Of a DNA stretch of 64,000 nucleotides, positions 43,835-52,002 are shown piece by piece (the stretch's first letter is position 1; the number at the start of each line of letters is the position of its first letter). Under the pieces are notes generated by a model. That model saw only the letters and a program-made list of their open reading frames with translations, was not told where the DNA came from and did not search any database. Origin of the DNA: Streptomyces sp. H27-H5. Its GTDB lineage: Bacteria > Actinomycetota > Actinomycetes > Streptomycetales > Streptomycetaceae. Position numbers and translations under genes: made by a program. Location of the stretch: assembly GCF_026627505.1 (NCBI RefSeq), contig NZ_JAPNLK010000022.1, positions 34,855 to 98,854 of the forward strand, in the 5' to 3' direction.

Positions 43835-43856
43835 GTTCATCGTTCGTTTATCGCCG
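43835..43856 (+). promoter_or_regulatory. AfsR/PhoP-type direct repeat ahead of afsS
   Basis: Two 11-base units in tandem, GTTCATCGTTC (43835-43845) and GTTTATCGCCG (43846-43856). This is the unit length and core (GTTCAYC-like) of PHO boxes. In S. coelicolor AfsR and PhoP compete at such repeats in the afsS promoter. It lies about 125 bases before the afsS start. Confidence 0.6.
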
Positions 43857-43980
43857 CACGCCATGATGGGTACATCGACTCGACGCGTCGGGGGGACTCG
43901 CGGGTCGACTGGAGGACTACCCGTTCGGCGGTCCACGGGGGAATCGCCGAACGGGCCCGACTCATCCATCAGGAGATCCG

Positions 43981-44172
43981 ATGACGACGAACGAGGACGC
44001 CCTTCCGAAGGAAGGCGACATCAAGCCGCTCGACAACCACGCGTCGGGCATCGAGATCAAACCGCTGGACAACCATGCCTCGGGCGGTACGCCGCTGCTC
44101 GGGCAGGAAGACAAGGCCGCGGACGAGGAGATCGTGACGCTGGACAACCACGCGTCCGGTCCGCGTCCGTAG
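43981..44172 (+). CDS. afsS: AfsS (AfsR2), small antibiotic-activating protein
   Basis: 63 residues, the known AfsS length. The hallmark repeat LDNHASG occurs three times (residues 17-23, 29-35, 54-60), with IKP before the first two. AfsS is the small target of AfsR that raises secondary metabolite production; its molecular action is not established. AGGAG lies a few bases ahead of ATG 43981. It follows afsR by 173 bases with its own promoter region. GC-rich repeats and a strong hairpin follow it. Confidence 0.92.
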   Translation: MTTNEDALPKEGDIKPLDNHASGIEIKPLDNHASGGTPLLGQEDKAADEEIVTLDNHASGPRP

Positions 44173-44187
44173 CGGAGGCGAGCACGA

Positions 44188-44262
44188 CACGTACGGGGGA
44201 ACGTACGGGGGAGACGTACGGGGGACCCGCGGGGAACGACTCGGGGGAACGTACGGGGGACG
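44188..44262. repeat. Short tandem ACGTACGGGGGA repeats
   Basis: At least four copies of GTACGGGGGA (near 44190, 44202, 44216 and 44250) and one degenerate copy with CTCGGGGGA between, in the region just after afsS. The strand carrying the G runs could form G-quadruplexes. Confidence 0.6.
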
Positions 44263-44300
44263 GCGGCCGCGGTGGCCCGGGGGGACCACCGCGGCCGCCG
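44261..44300 (+). terminator. Terminator of afsS
   Basis: CGGCGGCCGCGGTGG (44261-44275) pairs perfectly with CCACCGCGGCCGCCG (44286-44300); 10-base loop. It can serve afsS and the convergent IclR gene. Confidence 0.7.
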
Positions 44301-44364
44301 CACGTGCGCGTCCGGAAGCCTTCGGCCACACGCGCGGGCCACGCGTCGGGTGCGGGGCGCGCGC

Positions 44365-45147
44365 TCAGCCCCGCCGGAGCAGTCCTTCCACGCTCCGCGC
44401 GGCCTGGAGCAGGGGCGGGGCGAAGCGTTCCAGTTCCTCCCGGGTGCTCGTCCGGCCGGCCGCGGTCAGGCTGACTCCGCCCACCGGGGTCCCGTCCCGG
44501 TCGAAGACGGGCGCGCCCAGGCAGCGGACCGAGGGCTCGTTCTCCTCGTCGTCGATCGCGTAGCCGCGTTCGCGGACCCGGGCCAGGTCCGCGGCGAGCC
44601 GCTCCCGGTCGGTCAGCGTGCGCGCGGTGAGCGGCGGCAGCCCGCCGGCGCGCACCACGGCGTCGACCTCCTCCGGCGGCAGGTGCGCGAGCACGGCCTT
44701 GCCCAGGGCGGTCGAGTGCATCGCGAATCGCGAGCCGACGCGTGAGGAGGTCCGGAAGGACTGCGCGCTGTCGATCTTCCTGACGCAGGTCAGCCCGTCC
44801 CCTCCGCGCAGGGCCAGGTGGACGGTCTGCCCGGTCCCCCGGCGCAGGAACTCCAGCAGCTCGACGATGCCCTCGGACGCCTCGGCGCCGATGTCGGCGG
44901 CCATCGTGCGCAGCCGCAGCCCGATGCCGTAGGTGCCCTCGCCGTCGGTGACGGCGTAGCCCTGCTCGACCAGGGAGGTCAGGATCCGGCACGCGGTGGA
45001 CTTGGGGAGGCCGGAGCCGGCGGCCAGGTCCACGAGTCGGCGCGGTCCGCCGGGGGCGCTCAGCGCCTCCATGACGCGCAGCGTCTTCTCCAGGGCGCTG
45101 CCGGTCGCCGTGCTCCGGCCCGGCGCCCCGTCCCGCACGACACTCAC
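44365..45147 (-). CDS. IclR-family transcriptional regulator
   Basis: 260 residues from GTG 45147; TTG 45171 is an upstream option. Winged HTH in the first 80 residues (SALEKTLRVMEALSAPGGP, LVDLAAGSGLPKSTACRILTSL), then the IclR effector domain (GLRLRTMAADIGAEA, RFAMHSTALGKAVLAHLP, GYAIDDEENEPSVRCLGAPVFDRDG). These proteins usually control a small catabolic operon and respond to a small acid. It is divergent from the methyltransferase gene; the 110 bases between hold AT-richer sequence but no clear palindrome. Confidence 0.9.
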   Translation of the reverse strand: MSVVRDGAPGRSTATGSALEKTLRVMEALSAPGGPRRLVDLAAGSGLPKSTACRILTSLVEQGYAVTDGEGTYGIGLRLRTMAADIGAEASEGIVELLEFLRRGTGQTVHLALRGGDGLTCVRKIDSAQSFRTSSRVGSRFAMHSTALGKAVLAHLPPEEVDAVVRAGGLPPLTARTLTDRERLAADLARVRERGYAIDDEENEPSVRCLGAPVFDRDGTPVGGVSLTAAGRTSTREELERFAPPLLQAARSVEGLLRRG

Positions 45148-45256
45148 CACGAAAACCTCAAGGTTGGGCAAAATGGACTTTCCCTACTGTACGACAGCTC
45201 ATGCCCGCTTTCGGGACATCCGAACGGCCGATGGCGCCGGTCATTAGGCTGAGGGC

Positions 45257-46003
45257 GTGTTCACCTCACAGGGACCAAGCCTCCGCGAACTGGCCGTACA
45301 GGCCCTCTCGTCCGTCGAGCGCGGATACGACCTGCTCGCGCCCAAGTTCGACGGCACGCCCTTCCGCACCCCCGACCGGATCCTCGACTCCGTCGAGGAG
45401 ACCCTCGCCCTGCACGAGGGGTCCTTCGACGCCGGGCTGGACGTCTGCTGCGGCACCGGCGCGGGGCTGCCCATGCTGCGCCGGCTGTGCCGGGGCCGGG
45501 TGACGGGCGTCGACCTGAGCGCGGGCATGCTCGCGGAGGCGGCACGGAGCCTCCCCGAGGGGGCCGACCTCCTCCGGGCCGACGCGCGGGCCCTCCCCGG
45601 CGCGCTCCGGGACACGTACGACCTCGCGGTCAGTTTCGGGGCCTTCGGTCACTTCCTGCCGGCCGAGCGGCCCGCCCTCTTCGCCGCGGTGCACGACGCG
45701 CTGCGCCCCGGCGGGGTGTTCGCCTTCCCCATCGGGGCCCCGCTGCCGCCGAGTTCCCCGCTGTGGTGGGCGACGGCCGGCTTCGACGCGGCGATGCGGG
45801 TGCGCAACGCCGTGTGGCGGCCGCCGTTCGTCATGTACTACCGCACCTTCCCCTGGGGCCCGGTCCGCGCGGACCTGCGCGCAGCGGGCTTCACCGTGGA
45901 GACGACCCCGCTGGAACCCTTCGGACGCCGCCCCGACGGCACCCCCCACTGGCGCCTCGCCCTGGCCCGACGCCCGGCCGCCCGCCCGGCACCCGCGGCC
46001 TGA
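45257..46003 (+). CDS. Class I SAM-dependent methyltransferase
   Basis: 248 residues, GTG start. A Rossmann-like methyltransferase: GLDVCCGTGAGLPMLRRLC is motif I for SAM binding, VTGVDLSAGMLAEA follows, YDLAVSFGAFGHFLPAERP is motif II-III, and LRPGGVFAFPIG precedes a variable C-terminal half (WWATAGFDAAMRVRNAVW, VMYYRTFPWG) that probably defines the substrate. The opening FTSQGPSLRELAVQAL is unusual. Divergent from the IclR gene. Confidence 0.8.
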   Translation: MFTSQGPSLRELAVQALSSVERGYDLLAPKFDGTPFRTPDRILDSVEETLALHEGSFDAGLDVCCGTGAGLPMLRRLCRGRVTGVDLSAGMLAEAARSLPEGADLLRADARALPGALRDTYDLAVSFGAFGHFLPAERPALFAAVHDALRPGGVFAFPIGAPLPPSSPLWWATAGFDAAMRVRNAVWRPPFVMYYRTFPWGPVRADLRAAGFTVETTPLEPFGRRPDGTPHWRLALARRPAARPAPAA

Positions 46004-46075
46004 CCGGCCCGCGCGGGGCGCCGGACCCCGTGGGACCCCGGACCCCGCGCGGGGCGCCGGCCAGGCGCCTCAGGC

Positions 46076-47908
46076 TCAGCGGGCGCGGAGTTCCGTCTTG
46101 AGGACCTTCCCGCTCGCGTTGCGCGGCAGGTCCGCGACGAACTCCACCTCCCTCGGCACCTTGTAGTTGGCCATCTCCCGCCGGGACCAGGCGATCAGGT
46201 CGTCGGAGGTGAGGGTGGAGCCGGGACGGCGGACCGCGTACGCCTTGCCCACCTCGCCGAGCCGCGGGTCCGGGACGCCGACCACCGCGACGTCGGCGAT
46301 GTCCGGGTGCAGGCCGAGGAGTTGCTCGATCTCGGCGGGGTAGGCGTTGAAGCCGCCGACGATGAACATGTCCTTGATCCGGTCGGTGATGCGCAGGTTC
46401 CCCGCCCGGTCGAGCACCCCCACGTCACCGGTGCGCAGCCAGCCCTCGGGGGTGATGGAGCGGCCCGTCTCCGCCGGGTCCTCGAAGTACCCCCGCATGA
46501 CGTGGTGACCGCGGACCCACACCTCGCCGGCGGTCCCGACCGGTCGGGGCGCCCCGTCGGGACCGGCGACGCGCACCTCCGTGTCGGGGATGGCCCGGCC
46601 GGAGGTGGCGGCGATGACCTCGGCCGGGTCGCCCCGCCGGCACATGGTGACGATGCCGCCGGCCTCGGAGAGCCCGTACGCGGTGAGGACGACCCCGATG
46701 CGCAGTTCTCCCCGCAGCCGTTCGACGAGCCGCAGCGGGACCACGGCGGCGCCCGTGACGACCAGGCGCAGGGCGGACAGGTCGTGGTGGTCGCGCTGGG
46801 GGTGGTCGAGGAGGGACTGGTGGAGGGTGGGCGGGCCGGGGAGCACCGAGATCCGTTCGGCGGCGACGTTGGCCAGGACGGTGTCGACGTTGAAGACGGG
46901 CTGGGGCACCATCGTGGCCCCGCGCATCAGGCAGGCGATGATCCCGGCCTTGTAGCCGAAGGTGTGGAAGAAGGGGTTCACGATCAGATAGCGGTCGCCC
47001 TCGCGCAGCCCGGCGAGCTCGCTCCACACCTCGTAGCAGCGCAGCGTCTGGGCGTGGGTGATGACGGCGCCCTTGGGGCTGCCGGTGGTGCCCGAGGTGA
47101 AGATGATGTCGGAGGGGGCGTCGGGCGCGATGGCGTCGGCGCGTTCGCGGACGACGGAGGCGGGGACGCCGTCGCCGCCCGCCAGGAAGTCCTTCCAGGT
47201 GCGGAAGGACTCGGGGGCGTCGTCGGCGAGGACGACCACCTGTTCCAGGTGCGGCAGCCCGGGCAGCGGGCCCGTACCGGTGCCTTCGCAGGTGGCACGA
47301 CGCAGGGAGGCCACGTAGGAGGTGCCGAGGAAGGTGCCGGTGACGAAGAGGAGGCGGGCGCGGCTGCGTTGGAGGACGTACGCGGCCTCGGCGCCCTTGA
47401 AGCGGGTGTTGAGGGGGACGAGCACGGCGCCGGCCGAGACGGCGCCGAGCGCGGAGACGATCCAGTCGAGGGTGTTGGGCGCCCAGACGGCGACCCGGTC
47501 GCCCGGTTCGACGCCGGCGGCGATGCAGGCCGCCGCGGCACGCTCGACCCGCTCTCCGAGCTGGGCGTAGCTGACGCGGACGCGGCCGTCGACGACGGCT
47601 TCGTGGTCGGCGTGCCGGGCGGCGGCGGCACGCACCAGGCGGGGGATGCTGCCCCAGCGCAGGTCGCCGCGGGGGTCTCCGTCCCCGTCGGGCACGGTCC
47701 CGGCACGGCCGTCGGGCAGGGTCCCGGCACGACCGTCGGGCGTGGTCGCGGTGACCGGGGCCGCGTGGGCGGTTCCGTACGAGCCGTCGTTCGCGTCGCC
47801 TCGCGCGTCGCCTCGCCCGGTGGTTCGCGCGTCGCCTCGCCCGGTGGTTCGCGCGTCGCCTCGCGGGGTGCCTCGCGTGGTGCCCTCGTCGCGCCGGTGT
47901 TCGCCCAT
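46076..47908 (-). CDS. FadD3-like acyl-CoA synthetase (AMP-forming)
   Basis: 610 residues. The ANL fold starts near residue 80 (LRWGSIPRLVRAAAARHADHEAVVDG). Core motifs: IIFTSGTTGSPKGAVITH (P loop), YGLSEAGGIVTM, GEVWVRGHHVMRGYFEDPAET, WLRTGDVGVLDRAGNLRITDRIKDM, and a C-terminal NASGKVLKTELR with the catalytic Lys. It resembles FadD3-type ligases that activate degraded-ring acids, but the substrate is not certain. The first 75 residues are an odd low-complexity tail (repeats of GDARTTGR) encoded by 24-bp tandem repeats, so the true start could be internal. Operator site 6 is 26 bases ahead. Confidence 0.85.
   Translation of the reverse strand: MGEHRRDEGTTRGTPRGDARTTGRGDARTTGRGDARGDANDGSYGTAHAAPVTATTPDGRAGTLPDGRAGTVPDGDGDPRGDLRWGSIPRLVRAAAARHADHEAVVDGRVRVSYAQLGERVERAAAACIAAGVEPGDRVAVWAPNTLDWIVSALGAVSAGAVLVPLNTRFKGAEAAYVLQRSRARLLFVTGTFLGTSYVASLRRATCEGTGTGPLPGLPHLEQVVVLADDAPESFRTWKDFLAGGDGVPASVVRERADAIAPDAPSDIIFTSGTTGSPKGAVITHAQTLRCYEVWSELAGLREGDRYLIVNPFFHTFGYKAGIIACLMRGATMVPQPVFNVDTVLANVAAERISVLPGPPTLHQSLLDHPQRDHHDLSALRLVVTGAAVVPLRLVERLRGELRIGVVLTAYGLSEAGGIVTMCRRGDPAEVIAATSGRAIPDTEVRVAGPDGAPRPVGTAGEVWVRGHHVMRGYFEDPAETGRSITPEGWLRTGDVGVLDRAGNLRITDRIKDMFIVGGFNAYPAEIEQLLGLHPDIADVAVVGVPDPRLGEVGKAYAVRRPGSTLTSDDLIAWSRREMANYKVPREVEFVADLPRNASGKVLKTELRAR
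47805..47880. repeat. 24-bp tandem repeats within the acyl-CoA ligase 5' end
   Basis: About three copies of a unit like CGTCGCCTCGCCCGGTGGTT, the last one diverged, keeping frame as multiples of eight codons. They encode the GDARTTGR repeats of the ligase N-terminus. Confidence 0.65.
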
Positions 47909-47933
47909 CGTGCGCCCTCCCCGATGCCCAGTA

Positions 47934-47950
47934 GCTGACTATCCGTCAGA
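47934..47950. promoter_or_regulatory. Palindromic operator, site 6 (ligase // thiolase)
   Basis: GCTGACT-ATC-CGTCAGA: one core mismatch. It lies 26 bases from the ligase start and 52 bases from the thiolase start, so one site may control both divergent units. Confidence 0.65.
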
Positions 47951-48001
47951 TTAGCTGTAGCCTTCGCGGCTGTCAGTACTGGTGCAGCCCCGGAGGTGGC
48001 G

Positions 48002-49153
48002 ATGGCGGCAACGCTCAAGGACGCTACGGCAATAGTCGGCATCGGCCAGACCCCCTTTGCCAAACGACTGCCGGGCTCCGAGAAGGAACTGGCCTGCCGG
48101 GCCATCCTCGCGGCGCTCGCGGACGCGGGCATCGACCCCGGCGAGGTGGACGCGTTCGCCTCTTACACGATGGAGGAGACCGACGAGGTGGAGGTGGCCA
48201 AGGCCATCGGCGCCGGCGACGTCACCTTCTTCTCCAAGGTCGGCTACGGCGGCGGCGGTTCCTGCGCCACCGTCGGCCACCTCGCCGCCGCCGTGGCCAC
48301 CGGCCAGGCCTCCGTCGGCGTCGCCTGGCGCTCGCGCAAACGCGGCTCCGGCCCGCGCCCGTGGAAGAACACCGCCGTGCAACTGCCCACGCCCGGACAG
48401 TGGACCCGCCCCTTCGGGCTGCTGCGCCCGGCCGACGAGATAGCCATGCTGGCCCGGCGCTACATGCACGAGTACGGGGCCACCCGCGACCACCTCTTCA
48501 ACGTGGCGATGGCCTGCCGCAACCGGGCCAACGAGAACCCGGCCGCGATGATGTACGAGCGCCCGCTGACCCGCGAGATGTACATGACCTCCCGCATGAT
48601 CAGCGACCCGCTCTGCCTCTTCGACAACTGCCTGGAGACCGACGGGGCGCTCGCCTGCGTGATCGTCTCCGCCGAACGGGCCCGCGATTGCCGCCAGAGA
48701 CCCGTCTACGTGCACTCCGTCGCCCAGGGCCTGCCCGCCCAGCACCACGGGATGGTCAACTACTGGAACGACGACCCCCTCTCGGGTCCCGCCTGGACGG
48801 CCGCCCGACACCTGTGGAAGCAGGCCGACTTCGGCCCCGAGGACGTGCACGTCGCTCAGATCTACGACGCCTTCACCCCGCTGATCCCGCTCTCCCTGGA
48901 GGGCTACGGCTTCTGCGGGCGCGGCGAGGGCGCCGCGTTCACCGAGGGCGGTGCGCTGGAGATGGGCGGCCGGCTCCCGATCAACACCGGGGGCGGCGGG
49001 CTGAGCGAGGCCTACGTCCACGGTTTCAACCTGATCAACGAGGGCGTCAAGCAACTGCGCGGCGTCTCCACCGCCCAGGTGCCGGACGCCGCGACCTGCC
49101 TGGTGACGGCGGGCGAGGGTGTCCCGACGTCCGCGATCCTGCTGAGGAGCTGA
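48002..49153 (+). CDS. Thiolase-fold lipid-transfer (Ltp/SCP-x-like) protein
   Basis: 383 residues; GGAGG just ahead of ATG 48002 (GTG 47996 possible). Thiolase superfamily: AIVGIGQTPFAKRLPGSEKELA, YGGGGSCATVGHLAAAVATGQA in the active-site Cys region, HVAQIYDAFTPLIPLSLEGYGFCGRGEGAAF and LPINTGGGGLSEAYVHG near the C-terminus. The pairing with a DUF35 protein 5 bases later is the hallmark of Ltp-DUF35 aldolase or thiolase complexes in steroid side-chain and related catabolism. In that group the reaction can be a retro-aldol cleavage of a CoA ester. First gene of a three-gene operon. Confidence 0.85.
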   Translation: MAATLKDATAIVGIGQTPFAKRLPGSEKELACRAILAALADAGIDPGEVDAFASYTMEETDEVEVAKAIGAGDVTFFSKVGYGGGGSCATVGHLAAAVATGQASVGVAWRSRKRGSGPRPWKNTAVQLPTPGQWTRPFGLLRPADEIAMLARRYMHEYGATRDHLFNVAMACRNRANENPAAMMYERPLTREMYMTSRMISDPLCLFDNCLETDGALACVIVSAERARDCRQRPVYVHSVAQGLPAQHHGMVNYWNDDPLSGPAWTAARHLWKQADFGPEDVHVAQIYDAFTPLIPLSLEGYGFCGRGEGAAFTEGGALEMGGRLPINTGGGGLSEAYVHGFNLINEGVKQLRGVSTAQVPDAATCLVTAGEGVPTSAILLRS

Positions 49154-49158
49154 TCCCC

Positions 49159-49692
49159 GTGACCGCCGCCGTGACCCCCTCCGCGACGCCCCCGGCCGCG
49201 TCGACCCCGTCCGCGACGCCCGCCTCCGCCCCGGCTCCGGACGCGGCCGTTCCCGGTACCGACGCGCTCCTCCTGCCCGTCCCGGACGAGGACGGCGCCC
49301 CCTTCTGGGAGTACGCCGCCCGGGGCGAACTGCGCGTCCAGGCCTGCTCCGACTGCGGCCGGCTCCGCTTCCCGCCGCGCCCGTGCTGCCCGCACTGCCG
49401 GTCCTTCGCCTCCGAGTGGCGGCTGACGAACGGACGGGGCCGCATCTGGTCCTACGTCCGGCCGCACCCGCCCCTGCTGCCCGCCTACGCCGCGCAGGCC
49501 CCGTACAACGTGATCCTCGTCGAGCTCGCCGACGCCCCGCACATCCGGCTGGCCGGCAACCTCGTGACCTCGGCCGACGCCCCCCTGGACTCGGTGGACC
49601 CCGCCCGGCTGCGGATCGGGGCGCGCGTCCAGGTCGTGTTCACCGAGACCGGCGGGATCGCCGTGCCGCGCTGGATCCTGGAGAAGTCGTGA
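49159..49692 (+). CDS. Zn-ribbon/OB-fold DUF35 protein (thiolase partner)
   Basis: 177 residues from GTG 49159. An Ala/Pro/Thr start of about 45 residues, then FWEYAARGELRVQACSDCGRLRFPPRPCCPHC: a rubredoxin-like zinc ribbon with four Cys (CSDC, CPHC). The OB fold follows (GRIWSYVRPHPPLLPAYAAQAPYNVILVELAD, RLRIGARVQVVFTETGG). DUF35 proteins bind acyl-CoA and form complexes with thiolase-fold partners, as ChsH-Ltp pairs do. It follows the thiolase by 5 bases and overlaps the hydratase start. Confidence 0.9.
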   Translation: MTAAVTPSATPPAASTPSATPASAPAPDAAVPGTDALLLPVPDEDGAPFWEYAARGELRVQACSDCGRLRFPPRPCCPHCRSFASEWRLTNGRGRIWSYVRPHPPLLPAYAAQAPYNVILVELADAPHIRLAGNLVTSADAPLDSVDPARLRIGARVQVVFTETGGIAVPRWILEKS

Positions 49693-50465
49693 CGGTGCGG
49701 GTCGAGCGGGACAAGGCGACCGGGGTCGCGGTCGTCACCCTGGACCGGGAACACCGGCACAACGCCGTCGACCTGGCCACGGCTGCCGAACTGGCCTCCA
49801 CATGGCGGGAGTTCCGCTTCGACGAGGGCGTGCGGGCGGTGGTGCTCACGGGCGCGGGCGGTGCGGCCTTCTGCACCGGCGTCGACCGGTCCGTGGAGGT
49901 GCCGCAGCCGGCGTCCCCGTACGCGATGGACGATCCTCTGATCGCCATCGGCCCGAAGGCGGCCGACCTGTGGAAACCGGTGGTCGCCGCCGTCAACGGC
50001 ATGGCGTGCGGCGGGGCGTTCTACCTGCTGGGCGAGTCGGAGTTCATCGTCTCCTCCTCGACGGCGACGTACTTCGACCCGCACACCAGCTACGGGATGG
50101 TCAGCGCCTACGAGGCCGTGTACATGGCGCAGCGCATGCCCTTCGGCGAGGTCGCCCGGATGTCGCTGATGGGCACGGCCGAACGGCTCTCCGCGCGGCG
50201 GGCGTACGAGATCGGCCTCGTCTCGGAAGTGACCGCCCCCGAGGAACTGCTGCCGGCGGCGCTGCGGTCGGCCGAAATCCTGGCCGGCCACCCGACGGAG
50301 GCCGTACAGGGCACCGTGCGCGCTCTCTGGTCGGCGAAACGGGCCGCGCTGCACCAGGCCCTGGACCAGGCGCCGGCGCTGATCACCCTGGGGAACCTGC
50401 CTCCGGAGCGCCAGGCGGCCCTGTTCACCAACCGGCGATCGGCGCCGGAACCGCGGGTGCGCTGA
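49689..50465 (+). CDS. Enoyl-CoA hydratase/isomerase family protein
   Basis: 258 residues; GTG overlaps the DUF35 stop codon. Crotonase fold: VAVVTLDREHRHNAVDLATAAEL, VVLTGAGGAAFCTGVDRS as the first oxyanion block, and KPVVAAVNGMACGGAFYLLGESEF as the second. The usual hydratase pair of Glu residues is not evident: the second falls in DPHTSYGMVSAYEAVYM, so the protein may be an isomerase, hydrolase or other crotonase. It is the last gene of the thiolase-DUF35-crotonase operon behind operator site 6. Confidence 0.85.
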   Translation: MTVRVERDKATGVAVVTLDREHRHNAVDLATAAELASTWREFRFDEGVRAVVLTGAGGAAFCTGVDRSVEVPQPASPYAMDDPLIAIGPKAADLWKPVVAAVNGMACGGAFYLLGESEFIVSSSTATYFDPHTSYGMVSAYEAVYMAQRMPFGEVARMSLMGTAERLSARRAYEIGLVSEVTAPEELLPAALRSAEILAGHPTEAVQGTVRALWSAKRAALHQALDQAPALITLGNLPPERQAALFTNRRSAPEPRVR

Positions 50466-50507
50466 CCGCGCGGCGGCGGGGCGGTGGCCGGGTGCGGTGG
50501 CCGGGGC

Positions 50508-51141
50508 TCAGCGAGCGGACCTCGACTTCGGTTTGGTCGTGGACTTGGGCTTGCTCGTGGACTTGGGCCTCGACACGCCGCCGGAGCCGGAGGTCGGGGT
50601 CGACGACGGGCCGGCCGTCGAGGACGAGACCGTCTCGACCCGCCCGACCACGCACCGCAGGACATCGGCGGCACGGTCCGGGAACGTCATCGGCACGTCC
50701 GCGGCGCGGCTCTCGCCGGCCTTCAGCCGCACCTCGGCGGAGCCGGAATCGACCCGCCCGTTCGCGCCCTCGAAGACCACGGACACCGAGAAGGTGCGCT
50801 CGACGCCCGACTCGGAGGTGACCTTGAGCGTGGCCCGGGGGCGGCCCGGAGCGGCGCAGGTGACGACTTCGGCGCGGGCGCCGGCCCGAGCTGGGGGTCG
50901 GGGTGGGCGAGGACGTCGAGTTCCCGCTGCTCCCGCTGCTGCTCCCGCTCCCGCTGCTGCCGCTTCCGCTGTTGCCGCTGTAGGACTTCTTCTTGGAGCC
51001 GCTCTTGGAGCTGGAGCAGCCTCCCCCGCTGCTCTTGCTCCCGCTCTTGCCGCTCGACCCGCCGTGCGAGGAGAAACCGGTGAGCGCGAGCACCACCCCC
51101 ACGAGGACGGCGATGAACCTGACACGACGTCCAGCCACCAT
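50508..51141 (-). pseudogene. Ser/Gly-rich exported protein with a frameshift
   Basis: Two frames together give one exported protein. From 51141: VRFIAVLVGVVLALTGFSSHG (signal), then a long Ser/Gly/Lys tract to about 50905. A second frame, from about 50895 to 50508, gives VVTCAAPGRPRATLKVTSES, RTFSVSVVFEGANGRVDSGSAEVRLKAGESRAADVPM and RCVVGRVETVSSS, a small beta-sandwich, with a Lys/Pro/Ser tail. The join lies in a Pro/Gly-rich stretch, so a one-base error in the sequence is possible. If real, the product is truncated. Confidence 0.55.
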
Positions 51142-51418
51142 GGCCTGACCCCTCCCCTGGGCAACGGCGCGTCACGCTACCAGCCGTGCGGGCCGGTGGC
51201 CGGGGCCGGGACGCCGGGGCGGGCGGACGTATCGGCATTCGTCCACCCATGACCGGAACAAATGATTCCGCTCTCTCCGCCGCCGGCGAAGATCCCCGGA
51301 CCGCCGGCCACGATGGACGGAATCCGTGGTTCCATCCCGACCACCGAACCCGGTGGCGGAACCGCACACCCCCGCGTCCCTTCGGTGCACACCGACCACC
51401 ACGAGGAGCACCGCACCA

Positions 51419-51862
51419 GTGCGCACCATCTCCACCACCATCACCATCGACGCGACACCGGAAGAGGTCTGGGCGACGCTGTCCGACCTGCCCCGCCACT
51501 GCACGTGGAACCCGTACATCCGCGAGGCGTACGGCGAACCGGTCCCGGGCCAGCGGCTGACCCTGCGGACGTACCCGGAGGCCGGCGACCCGGTCACCCT
51601 GCGACCGAGGGTCGTGGCGGCCCGGCCCGGCGCCGAACTGCGCTGGGTCCGCCGGACCCTCGTCCCCGGCCTCCTCGACACCGAGCACGTCTTCCACCTG
51701 GCCGAGGGGCCGGCGCGCACCACCCGGCTGGAGCACGGCGAACGCGTCCGCGGGCTGCCCGCCCCCTTCCTCGGCCGGTTCCTGGCGAGGAACGCCCGGG
51801 ACTTCGCGGCGATGAACGAGGCCCTGCGCGTCCGCGTCGAATCCATGCGCACCACCCCCTGA
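51419..51862 (+). CDS. SRPBCC (START-like) domain protein
   Basis: 147 residues from GTG 51419, with GAGGAG about 12 bases ahead. One helix-grip fold domain: ISTTITIDATPEEVWATLSDLPRHCTWNPYI, LRWVRRTLVPGLLDTEHVFHLAEG and TTRLEHGERVRGLPAPFLG. Members bind hydrophobic ligands such as lipids or polyketide intermediates. Function unknown; it is not coupled to a neighbour. The 254 bases ahead hold no gene that I can support. Confidence 0.8.
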   Translation: MRTISTTITIDATPEEVWATLSDLPRHCTWNPYIREAYGEPVPGQRLTLRTYPEAGDPVTLRPRVVAARPGAELRWVRRTLVPGLLDTEHVFHLAEGPARTTRLEHGERVRGLPAPFLGRFLARNARDFAAMNEALRVRVESMRTTP

Positions 51863-52002
51863 TCCGCCCGCACCCGCCGGGCGCCCCGCCGGCGCCCGCC
51901 CCGACCCCGCCCGCCCCGTCCGGCGTGCGGGGTCGGGGGCACAGGGCGTAGCGTCGGGATCACGACCGCTCGATCAGGACCGCCACCTCGGAGGGCCGGG
52001 CA

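Noticed and set aside
46008..46060. 17-bp direct repeat CCCGCGCGGGGCGCCGG as a regulatory site
   Set aside because: Lies between two convergent gene ends and is simple GC sequence; no role can be supported.
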